A stretch of DNA of 20,922 nt from Acanthamoeba castellanii str. Neff. Taxonomy: Eukaryota; Discosea; Longamoebia; Acanthamoebidae. Position 1 is the stretch's first letter; each line of letters starts with the position of its first letter. The DNA is taken from assembly GCF_000313135.1 (NCBI RefSeq), contig NW_004457486.1, positions 28,821-49,742 of the forward strand. Reading direction: 5' to 3'. This document shows, piece after piece, positions 9,384 to 16,638 of this stretch. The translations under genes were made by a program, and so were the position numbers. The notes below the pieces were generated by a model. The model did not search any database. It was not told the DNA's origin and saw nothing but the letters and a program-made list of their open reading frames with translations.

Positions 9384-9742
9384 TGGCACAGGTGGCAGAA
9401 GTGGTTGTCAAAATAAATAAAGGATACCATGAGAGAGGTCTGGGACTGGTCCACCTGCCCCAGACCATCACAAGCAAGCAAGCCCCCAGCAAGACTGAGG
9501 CTGTGCCAGCACACAGGATCCACCAAGAAGAGATTGGTCACTACAAGGTATGTGTGTGTTGGATAGCTGGAACTGGTGTTGTTGTAAAGGAGGCAGAGGA
9601 GGGGACAACAACAACAGGGAGGGGGAGGAACACATGCTAATTTGTCTATACAGATTGCCTCCTTGTGTGACAACATGGAGCCCAGAGCGCCCAACCAAGT
9701 CATGCAACAAAACCCAGTGATCAAGTGCATCACCTGTGTGTT
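9384..9742 (+). other. Candidate spliced exon pair in the AT-richer island
   Basis: A plus-strand frame ends at CACTACAAG followed by a near-consensus donor GTATGT at 9549. About 100 nt later comes a branch-like TGCTAAT and the acceptor TCTATACAG at 9652. The frame continues across the splice in phase 0 to a TAG at about 9742. The joined piece reads ...HRIHQEEIGHYK then IASLCDNMEPRAPNQ. The splice signals are better than chance would suggest, but no family is recognised and the minus strand also looks coding-like here. Confidence 0.22.
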
Positions 9743-10282
9743 GTAGGTCCCATCACTCAATGTTGGAGTCTGCACACAGTGCATCAGGCACTATCTGGCA
9801 GCATGTACAGATTGTTAGGGCTGTAACACCAGTATCTGCACACCCTCCAGAAACAAATGGTGTCATGAGTACACTTTGACCAGTTCAATGCAAAATCTGA
9901 GAAATGTGAATGGAAAATGTGTAGAAAATGCATACCTTAAAAATGCACATATTTTGGCAAAATTGCAATCCAATTGCACATCAGGTGGGAAATCTGTACA
10001 TAAAACGGGATTCTGCCTTTGTCATTCCTTCTTCAATAACATCCTCCACTTCTATACATTTTCTGAAAATGATGCCCAAGCTTTGAGCTTGTGGACACTG
10101 CCAACAAGTCAAAAACATATGTTAATATCCAAGAGGAAGAGAGAGGCTGGCATGTACCATCTTACTTTGTGTTCTCCATTCTTGTTGTACTGTGCACTGA
10201 TCTTGTCCTTGAATTGCTGAGGCTCTGAGCTGGGAGTTCCTGGTGAGGACTCCTTCTCTTGCTGACTGTACTCCTACCCTTG
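9721..10282 (-). pseudogene. Candidate low-GC exons, possible decayed gene
   Basis: On the minus strand, a segment from 10282 reads EYSQQEKESSPGTPSSEP onward to YNKNGEHK and meets a GTAAGA donor at about 10166. An acceptor TTGGCAG precedes 10097, giving CPQAQSLGIIFRKCIEVEDV and EEGMTKAES, and ending at GTACAG (9999). A further short frame, TPTLSDGTYNTQ (about 9764-9729), follows. The pieces join in plausible phases but need several small exons. Upstream, frames are broken. Codon use is AT-richer than any recognised gene here. No family was identified; this could be a broken gene, a mobile-element remnant or chance. Confidence 0.22.
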
Positions 10283-10456
10283 CTCCTCCACTGGCATTGG
10301 CACCTTGCTGTGTACACAGGACCCAATGGCCTGGAGCCCAGGCCAGAGCTTTCTGCCATGACACCTGCATTGGTGGGCTGTTAGTGAAAAAGAGTTACTG
10401 ACCCTTTTTTGTGAACACTTGGTTAAACATTCTCCTCATGAGGAGCACCCCTGTGT

Positions 10457-10480
10457 GGTATCATTCAGGGTATCATTCAG
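10457..10480 (+). repeat. Perfect tandem duplication of a 12-mer
   Basis: GGTATCATTCAG occurs twice back to back (10457-10468 and 10469-10480) near the right edge of the AT-richer island. It may be a replication-slippage duplication or a scar of insertion and excision. Confidence 0.6.
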
Positions 10481-10572
10481 CAGAACCAACCTTCTTTAGC
10501 TTTGTTGGCCACATGTGTGGAAGTATGGCCAGCACATTCACACACCAACCAACATCATAAAATATGATTATT

Positions 10573-10651
10573 GTCCCGGCCAACAGGAACCTTCTATCTT
10601 GCGGGATGTTCAGCTGCTCCCTGTTGGCCGGGACTTTAATTTGCCGCAAGA
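10573..10651 (+). other. 15-bp-arm hairpin with potential pseudoknot
   Basis: Perfect inverted arms lie at 10573-10587 (GTCCCGGCCAACAGG) and 10620-10634, around a 32-nt loop. Within the loop, TCTTGCGG (10597-10604) is complementary to CCGCAAGA (10644-10651) just downstream of the stem. Stem 1 and stem 2 together have H-type pseudoknot topology. The element sits at the boundary between the AT-richer island and the 5' flank of the SAP gene, preceded by a TATA-like ATAAAATATG at about 10556. Whether it acts as RNA or DNA is unknown. Confidence 0.5.
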
Positions 10652-11267
10652 ATGCTAGGCATCTTGTTCGCCCTGACTCCTTCCGCCCATTTCCTAAACC
10701 TGCGTTGGACCCAACCGGACCTCGTTGCTCAGCAGTCACCGTCGATGCATCCCAGCCAATCCGGAGGCCGTGCATCGACTTCTTTCCTAATCACCTTCTC
10801 GGAGTCATATCGTTCACTGAAGCGCTGCTAATTGGCGGGAATTTTCGAATTGTATCAACCAACGACAGACGAGACGTTGTTGGCGGATCGCGCAATTGGT
10901 GGATAAACGTCGAACCACTACGCGCGACATCGTCATGCGCGTTTTCGTTCCGGCCGGGGCGGTGAACGGCTTGCGGCACTCCCTTGTTTGTGGCCGCCGG
11001 CGCAGAGCTGGAAGGCGGAGTACCAACACGCTCTGGTTTTCTTCTTGTTCTTTGACACCACACACGCAGAGCGTGCAGCGAAGGAGTGTTCGGCTAAGCG
11101 AGTACACACCATCCATCTTCTGTCCTCGACACCAACACGCCTCCACAACAACAACACCAACACACCTCGCGACAACAACACCAGTCCGAGACCCCATCAA
11201 CTGCTTCTTCGCCATCAACACTGACCCGACAACAACAACAACACCGCCCACTACAGCGAGGATCAAG
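10652..11267 (+). promoter_or_regulatory. 5' flank and probable 5' UTR of the SAP-domain gene
   Basis: Base composition returns to the GC-rich style here. The reading frame of the SAP gene stays open upstream to 10896, but that part is Thr/Pro/Ser/His-rich and built of CAA/ACA-type repeats, as in an untranslated leader. An E2F-like TTGGCGGGAA lies at 10832-10841. A 9-bp inverted repeat (GTCGATGCA / TGCATCGAC) occupies 10741-10779. I see no separate gene. Confidence 0.4.
10741..10779. repeat. 9-bp inverted repeat flanking a CCAAT motif
   Basis: The arms GTCGATGCA (10741-10749) and TGCATCGAC (10771-10779) enclose 21 nt that include CCAGCCAAT. This could be a small hairpin or a paired factor site upstream of the SAP gene. 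Confidence 0.4.
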
Positions 11268-12602
11268 ATGGACGTTCGACAGCGCTACGACACGCACGCC
11301 AGCACCCAACAACACCACCATCAACAGCAACAGCGACGCTCCGCCTCCGCCGCCTCGTACGAGGAGGCGATGGTCCCGGCCAACCTCAAGCTTGTCGAGC
11401 TGCGGACAGAGCTCAAGAAGAGGGGCCTGTCGCCGTCGGGCCTCAAGCATGTGCTCGTCAAGCGGCTCGAAGACGCCCTGGCCGACCCGGCCGCCTTCCC
11501 CGCCATCAACAGGCCGCCACCGCCCTCGTCGAGTGGTGTCACCGCCAGGGCCAAGCAGCTTCATCAACAACAACAACTTCATCATCATCATCTTCCGCTA
11601 CAACAACTGTCGCGACGACAACACTCGCCTCATGGGAGCGACGACGCGGCGGACAACGATGGCGAAGAGGACGACCTCCGCAACGCGCTCGAGGAGGGCG
11701 AAGACGGAGACGAACGAGGTGGGGAGCACAACAACAACATCTACGAGGAGGAGGAGGACGAAGATGCGGCGGGCGAGGAGGATGACAGCTACTTCGATGC
11801 CGGTGACGCGTTCGTGGGCGTACGCCATCCCCTCCACCCCAACAACACCAGCTCCAGGTCGGACTCAACGTTGTTGAGCAAGAAGCGCAAGAGCCCGCCT
11901 TCTTCATCTTCCTCTACTTCGCCATCTTCTACTTCATCTTCTTTCTTATCCGCTACTCGGACGAGCAACAGCAGCCGTCGGCGCCACCACCAGCACCAGG
12001 AGAAGAAGCTCAAGAAGAAGCACCACCACGCCGCCTCCTCCTCGCTCTCGCTCCTGTCCGCCGCCGCCGCCTCGACCGAGTCGTCTCCGCTCTCGGGCTT
12101 CATCTTTGTCAAGGAGGCCCGCTACGCCAAGCAGCAACAACCACTTCAGCCTCAACACCAGCAAGAGGACAGTGTTGAGGAGATCAAGTCGCTGGAGCAG
12201 TTCCGGTTCGAGGGGTCGGCCTTCTTCTTCAGCTACCAGTTCTGGCGTGGCCGCACGCTCCTCCACTCGTTCGAGATCGAAGCCGGCACCTTCTTCCTCG
12301 TCGACGACCAAGACAACACCTTCAACACCGCCGACAACATCAACACCACGACCACTCCTTCGCACCACCAGCAGCAGCGCAAGGTGGTGCTTCGGTGGCC
12401 GTCGCCGGTGTACTACCCTCTGCTCCAGACGTGGCGCTTCCACCAGACCTACTCCCACTTCCTCCTCCACGAACCCACCACCATCCCAGTCTCGGTCCCC
12501 GCCGCCAGCAGCGCGCCGTCGTCGCTGCCGCCGCCAACCTGTGCTGCCGGCGGACTGTGCCTTGTCTCGCGCCTCGGCTCGGTCTTCGTGCAGGGTGAGT
12601 GA
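11268..12602 (+). CDS. SAP-domain protein with low-complexity Q/H/S/E regions
   Basis: I start at the ATG 11268 (context AAGATGG), giving 444 residues; the frame continues upstream but looks like leader. After a His/Gln-rich stretch, residues 38-71 (ANLKLVELRTELKKRGLSPS onward to LVKRLEDAL) form a SAP motif, a helix-turn-helix fold that usually binds DNA in chromatin or RNA-processing proteins. Next come acidic Glu/Asp runs, Ser-rich tracts and a Lys/Arg-rich patch that could be a nuclear signal. The C-terminal part (about 280-444) is less repetitive, with aromatic-rich stretches such as FRFEGSAFFFSYQFWRGR, and is unrecognised. A nuclear role is inference. The terminal GGTGAGTGA holds a consensus donor GTGAGT (12595), so a further exon is possible, although none is convincing. 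Confidence 0.75.
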   Translation: MDVRQRYDTHASTQQHHHQQQQRRSASAASYEEAMVPANLKLVELRTELKKRGLSPSGLKHVLVKRLEDALADPAAFPAINRPPPPSSSGVTARAKQLHQQQQLHHHHLPLQQLSRRQHSPHGSDDAADNDGEEDDLRNALEEGEDGDERGGEHNNNIYEEEEDEDAAGEEDDSYFDAGDAFVGVRHPLHPNNTSSRSDSTLLSKKRKSPPSSSSSTSPSSTSSSFLSATRTSNSSRRRHHQHQEKKLKKKHHHAASSSLSLLSAAAASTESSPLSGFIFVKEARYAKQQQPLQPQHQQEDSVEEIKSLEQFRFEGSAFFFSYQFWRGRTLLHSFEIEAGTFFLVDDQDNTFNTADNINTTTTPSHHQQQRKVVLRWPSPVYYPLLQTWRFHQTYSHFLLHEPTTIPVSVPAASSAPSSLPPPTCAAGGLCLVSRLGSVFVQGE

Positions 12603-12993
12603 CCCTATCGATTCCACCCAGAAAGAAAGTTGTACCACTAGTGTTCTTACACGCGTGTGCTTGGCCCACCAGCCACAAGCACACAAATAAATAACCATCA
12701 ACAGACACACAAGCCCGTTACGCTCCTTCTCCTCGTGGGCGTGAAATTCGCGGGCAAAACAAGGGCGCGAGGGTGCGCTACCATAACCCGATGCCCGAGC
12801 AACTGATAGACCCCCTACGGTTTAGCGACTAGGCCAACGACACGTCTGACGTAACAATGTATCCCCCGCCATTGGTCAATAACACGCTCGGCCACCTTAA
12901 CGTGCATGAACTTAAAATCATGTTGGAACTCCTGGAACTAAGGTAACATATTTGCCGCGTTGACTAAACACACCCACGACAAACTCCAACGTG
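12603..12993. other. Convergent intergenic region, no gene seen
   Basis: This 391-bp stretch separates the stop of the SAP gene from the stop of the PDI-like gene. It should hold the 3' ends of both. An AATAAA at 12686-12691 is the only signal I can point to. I looked for tRNA A and B boxes on both strands and found none. Confidence 0.5.
12686..12691 (+). terminator. AATAAA, possible polyadenylation signal of the SAP gene
   Basis: The hexamer lies 84 nt downstream of the TGA at 12602 in an A-rich context (ACAAATAAATAACC). Its use is inferred from the general eukaryotic signal. Confidence 0.35.
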
Positions 12994-13941
12994 TTAGAGT
13001 TCGTCCTTGCCCTGCTTGGTGGGCGATGGTGGTGGGTCGAGCGAGTCATCGTGGGTGGCTCTGGGAAGTGCGTGCTTGTCTATGAAGCGGAAGATGCGGT
13101 GGGCGGTGGGCCGGCCGCCGTAGTGGTGCATCTGCCAGTCCTTGCCGATCACCAGCAGCTGCACCTGGTCCTGCGGGATGCCGTAGTGGGCGAACACCCC
13201 CGCCTCGTTGCGCCGCACGTAGCCCACCTTCATGCGCCCCTGGAAGGCCTGTGAGAGGGCCTGGACCAGCACCGGCGGCTTCGAGTTGGTGTCACTGAAC
13301 CAGAAGGCCTTGGGCATGCCCGCCTCGTCATGGAAGCCGACGCGGTTTTCCTCCGTCACGCGCACCACGTAGCGGTCGTGCAGCGGCGACAGGGCAAAGT
13401 CTGCCAGCTCCCTGGGTTCGATGGGTCCCATGTAGTAGGTGAACTCCTTCCCCGCGAATGGCCCCTTCTCGCGCGGCTCCACGCCCGGCTCCACCACCTC
13501 CCGCTCTGTCGCACGACATGCCGAGCATGCACACATGTAAAAAAAAAGCACATCAAGGTGCTTGGTCGAGGGGGGGGTACCAGGAGGGAAGAGTACAACG
13601 AAGGGTACGTTGTGCTCTGGGTGGCTGAAGAAGGAGGTGAGCTCCTTCTCCTCGTCCATGTTTACCACGCCTACGGTCATCAATCCACCATAATCCAGGG
13701 CCAGCACGTCGAAGATGGGACCCGTGTTGATCGAGATCGGATTCTGCGAGTTGTAGAACTCGACCACCGCCGCCAGGCCGCTCTCCACCACCAGCGCCCG
13801 GAAGTTGTCCTTGGTCAGGTGCACCACCTTTGACTTGGGTCCGTGCAGCCAGGACGCCGCCCCACTCGCGTGCAAAATAACGACCAGACCCAGCACGACC
13901 GCAACCACCCAGTACACTGTCCGTCGCTGCTGGAAGCCCAT
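12994..13941 (-). CDS. PDI-like thioredoxin-fold ER protein lacking CxxC, ending KDEL
   Basis: Two exons, 13941-13581 and 13505-12994, join in phase to 290 residues. I chose the ATG at 13941 because a hydrophobic segment follows directly (TVYWVVAVVLGLVVILHASG), reading as a signal peptide or anchor; an in-frame ATG at 13977 is possible. Residues 38-80 follow the PDI start, VVHLTKDNF then VVEFY. The usual active site APWCGHC is replaced by NSQNPISIN (64-72). The second half (PKAFWFSDT, FQGRMKVGYV, AHYGI) resembles the redox-inactive domain of PDIA6-type proteins. The C-terminus is KDEL, the ER retrieval signal. I infer an ER-lumen chaperone or adaptor without disulfide chemistry. The 75-nt intron has no in-frame stop, and reading through it would add two cysteines. 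Confidence 0.82.
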   Translation of the reverse strand: MGFQQRRTVYWVVAVVLGLVVILHASGAASWLHGPKSKVVHLTKDNFRALVVESGLAAVVEFYNSQNPISINTGPIFDVLALDYGGLMTVGVVNMDEEKELTSFFSHPEHNVPFVVLFPPGTPPSTKHLDVLFFYMCACSACRATEREVVEPGVEPREKGPFAGKEFTYYMGPIEPRELADFALSPLHDRYVVRVTEENRVGFHDEAGMPKAFWFSDTNSKPPVLVQALSQAFQGRMKVGYVRRNEAGVFAHYGIPQDQVQLLVIGKDWQMHHYGGRPTAHRIFRFIDKHALPRATHDDSLDPPPSPTKQGKDEL

Positions 13942-14076
13942 GGTGCGGGCTTGATGGAGGTAACTCACTTCAACCAAATGGCCGTTTTGATGAACAACAA
14001 AGAAAAAAGAAAACAGTAAACCTAAAAAGGAGAAAAGAAAGATAGAGGAAATGTTTTTTGTACAAGCAAAATTTCT

Positions 14077-15044
14077 TTACTGGGACAGCTTGGGGATGAC
14101 GTATTCGTACCACACGACGATGGGGTCCTCCTTCACCTTCTTGAAGCCGTACACGGAGTACATGGTGTTGGCCTGCGGCATGTGCTGGCCCGTGGTGAGG
14201 ACCACCTTCTCGAAGCCTTGCTCCCGCGCGTGCGCCACCAGATGGTCCAGCAGCCTCTTGGCCAGGCCCTGAATCAAGGAACACGACACACACACAACGC
14301 ACACATGACCCACGACGCACACGACACACGACACACACATGACACACGGCGCGGCGCAAGCGCAGTGCGAACGAGGAGGCAGTGAGTAGCAGCAGACGCG
14401 TCATGGCCACATTATGTGTGGCGGTGCGGTACCTGTCGGCGTGCGTCCTTGGAGATGCTCATACGCCTCAGTTCGGCATCCTGGTCGCTCTTGTACTCCA
14501 AGCCGACCATGCCCTGGACCACCTCTCCGCCTGCGCATCAGTGCAGAGAAAAGAGATGAGCGAGATGACGCGGGGCACAAGAGAAGAGCAGAAGCGAGAC
14601 CTTCGGTCTGTTCGGTGATGACCCAGAAGTTGCCCTTGGGTCCCTCCGTGCGGTTGAAGTAGACCTTGTCCACGTTCGCGAGGTCGTCCGCGATCGAGTC
14701 TTCGATGTACTTGTCCAGCTGGAGAGGTCGACAGCCACCCAACACGTCAGCGCAGCTGTAGCAGTCGGCAGGCTCATTAGCAGCAGGAGAGGAGGGAGGT
14801 ACGAGAGGAGTAAAGCTTTCACGCCTGGGCGCGGGCATGATGTCTACATACTCTCGCATGCCCTGTTTTTGCGCCAGCGTGAGCATCATCATCAACAGCA
14901 CATGAAAGATTGAAAAAAAAAATGATTCAAACAGGATTATTATGTGATTTTGAGCACCTGGACGAAAAGCTCAACGACGCGGTCATGGTCCGCAGGCTGG
15001 TACTGCCTGATGCTGAACGTGCGCTGCATTGGCTGCACCTCCAT
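14077..15044 (-). CDS. GNAT-family N-acetyltransferase
   Basis: The modelled exons are 15044-14958, 14862-14803, 14718-14601, 14530-14433 and 14268-14077, giving 184 residues. The N-terminus IRQYQPADHDRVVELF matches the opening strand and helix of NAT8-like GNATs. The core has FWVITE, GMVGLEYK, then LRRMSISKDARRQGLAKRLL, containing the R-x-x-G-x-A acetyl-CoA loop, followed by FEKVVLTT and YSVYGFKKV. The domain is complete, so it should be catalytically competent; the substrate is unknown. Exon 2 is uncertain. A donor GTAGAC at 14847 would cut it to a 15-nt micro-exon (169-residue product), whereas GTACCT at 14802 gives 60 nt. The gene lies 135 bp upstream of the PDI-like gene on the same strand and is divergent from the F-box gene at 15692. 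Confidence 0.82.
14279..14350 (-). repeat. CA/CGACA-rich simple repeat in a GNAT intron
   Basis: The last GNAT intron contains irregular repeats of ACACGACACACACA and ACACATGACC/CACGACGCAC type. It is low-complexity sequence inside the intron and makes no visible protein. Confidence 0.6.
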
Positions 15045-15691
15045 CTTTCTCACGCCGGCGGGGGCAAACAAGGCCTCCGCTAATGTCCCATTTCTCTTCT
15101 TCTTTTGCATTAGCGGACCTTTTCTCACTCGCGTTCCTCCGCCAGCTGCTCCCAGCCGTTCCTCCAAGCAGTGAACCACCACCTCTCACCGCCCCTTCCG
15201 CTCGTCCAACAACCATCGACCGCCAGCAGCAAGCCTGCACTCGTAGCCACAGGCACTGAGGTTGGATGCTGGCGCAGAGTGCAGAGAGCACCAGTGCCTG
15301 CCACAGCCGGCAGGGCGAGACAACACCTCGACGGCGGTGGTGGCAGAGGCGAACATGAGCCCGAAGCTGAGCTCACGGGTTTGTTGCGAGAGAGAGCACA
15401 GCCGGTGGCAAGATAGTGGGGGACCACGATAACTTATGCTGGAAATTTGGCTCGCCTCTGCAGGTTTACCCGCGCAGCAGTTGGGTGGGAATTGGGGCTC
15501 GTGGGGGAGAAAGCCTGGCTCAGATCCCTCGCCTTCGACCGCAATCAAGAATCCATTCGTCTTGTCTCTTCATCTCGATTCATAAAACCTCCCATGGCGT
15601 GCGCTCGCAACTCGTTCAACAATCAGCCTTCCATCTTCTACACCCGGCCTCGAAAAAGAGCGAGGAAATCTCGAGCTTTCTCCCATCGAAG
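15045..15691. promoter_or_regulatory. Divergent region between the GNAT and F-box genes
   Basis: This 647-bp gap separates two divergent start codons. The F-box frame extends upstream to 15416, but I judge that part leader because the F-box and a good ATG context begin later. A 10-bp-arm inverted repeat lies at 15076-15117. The frames in 15125-15548 on both strands look like chance openings in GC-rich DNA. Confidence 0.4.
15076..15117. repeat. 10-bp inverted repeat around a pyrimidine tract
   Basis: The arms TCCGCTAATG (15076-15085) and CATTAGCGGA (15108-15117) are perfect complements enclosing 22 nt of mainly T and C. The repeat lies about 30 bp upstream of the GNAT start codon, so it could form a hairpin in the leader or mark a factor site. 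Confidence 0.45.
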
Positions 15692-16360
15692 ATGACGATG
15701 GACGAAGTCCCTCCTCTTCAATCGATTACCACCATCAACGATCGCGGCTGCACCGAGGACCTGTTCTCCAAGATGCTGCCCATCGAGATGCAGCTACAGG
15801 TCCTCAGCCGCGTCCCCGTGGAGGACCTCGTGCGGCATGTGTGTATCGTCAATCGGCAGTGGCGAACGCTGACTGCCACGGACGCCTTCTGGCGCGACGT
15901 CGCCTCTCAAATCTTCGGTGGCCAGGACCCCTGGTCGTCCCTCCTCGCCGAACATGGAACAATTTGTTCCTCTCATCAACTGAACATGTTCGCCCCTGCT
16001 GACGTGGACGACACGACGAAGATGGAGGGAACGGAAGGAGCCATCGATGAAGAGGATGATGACCAGACCGGCCAGATGGGGCTGGTGCCGAACGGGAAGA
16101 TGAAGGAGGTCGTGCTCTACCGACTACGCGAGCTGCGAGTGTTCTGGCCCTTCAAGTCGGCGCGCAATCTCTACTACTGCGCCGAGCGCGGCTTCGTGCA
16201 CATGGTGGAGTCCATCCTGCGCGATCCCTCGAAGGTCTTCCAGTTCAAGAAGGAACACATCGGCATGGCGATCGAGCTGGCCACCGCCAAGGGCCTGCGC
16301 GAGGTCGTCGACGTGCTCCAGCCCGTCATGCGCTCCCACACCGTCGCCGAAGCCAGATGA
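15692..16360 (+). CDS. F-box protein with ankyrin-like C-terminus
   Basis: This is a single exon of 222 residues starting at the ATG 15692. Residues 24-72 form an F-box: LFSKMLPIEMQLQVLSRV, then VEDLVRHVCIVNRQWRTL and AFWRDVA, the pattern that binds Skp1 in SCF ubiquitin ligases. An acidic linker (about 110-130) follows. The C-terminal part (ARNLYYCAERGFVHMVESIL, then GMAIELATAKGLREVVDVLQ) resembles two degenerate ankyrin-type helix pairs and probably recruits the substrate. It is one of the few recognised genes here without an intron. The substrate is unknown. Confidence 0.8.
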   Translation: MTMDEVPPLQSITTINDRGCTEDLFSKMLPIEMQLQVLSRVPVEDLVRHVCIVNRQWRTLTATDAFWRDVASQIFGGQDPWSSLLAEHGTICSSHQLNMFAPADVDDTTKMEGTEGAIDEEDDDQTGQMGLVPNGKMKEVVLYRLRELRVFWPFKSARNLYYCAERGFVHMVESILRDPSKVFQFKKEHIGMAIELATAKGLREVVDVLQPVMRSHTVAEAR

Positions 16361-16638
16361 GGTGCAGCACGACCACGTTCCATCTCCCTCTCCCGCCAAT
16401 TTTGCTACTTGTACATACGCGATTTACAAACATGACAGATTATCAGAGTTTCGTTTCTACACAAGCAAAGATGAACAAGTGGGTAATGTTGTAGGATAGA
16501 GATTTAGTAGTTTTGTAGTTCAATTCGGTACAAAATGGCAAATTGCCTTACAGCCCACACCACGAGCTCAAGTGGGCTTGGGATGGAGGGAGGGATCGTT
16601 GGTGTCCAATGAAGAGATCAAGATCTCTCTTAACACTT

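Larger units (their letters stand above)
9238..10560. other. AT-richer, gene-poor island with no confident gene
   Basis: Base use here differs visibly from the neighbours: long A/T-containing stretches, TG/CA-rich words and little CpG. No long frame is recognisable. Candidate spliced exons exist on both strands and are listed separately. I could not identify a transposase, reverse transcriptase or terminal repeats. A fragment near 9860-9930 on the plus strand reads VHFDQFNAKSEKCEWKMC, which faintly recalls a BED zinc finger of hAT transposons, but stops interrupt it. A decayed element or a low-GC gene of foreign origin are both possible. Confidence 0.5.

Noticed and set aside
9860..9930. BED zinc-finger-like fragment of a hAT transposon
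   Set aside because: Only a few residues match, stop codons interrupt it, and no transposase or terminal repeats were found nearby.
10896..11267. N-terminal extension of the SAP protein by 124 residues
   Set aside because: The extension is Thr/Pro/His/Ser-rich CAA-repeat sequence without a domain, and the ATG at 11268 has good context. It was treated as leader, though not excluded.
11946..12710. 254-residue minus-strand frame over the SAP gene
   Set aside because: It is antisense of Ser-, His- and Gln-coding repeats, giving Val/Leu/Glu-rich noise.
12740..12960. Possible tRNA or small RNA gene between the SAP and PDI-like genes
   Set aside because: Checked on both strands; no A box plus B box pair and no cloverleaf arms could be found.
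14051..14272. Plus-strand frame over the GNAT last exon
   Set aside because: It is the shadow of the minus-strand acetyl-CoA-binding exon, which matches the GNAT family.
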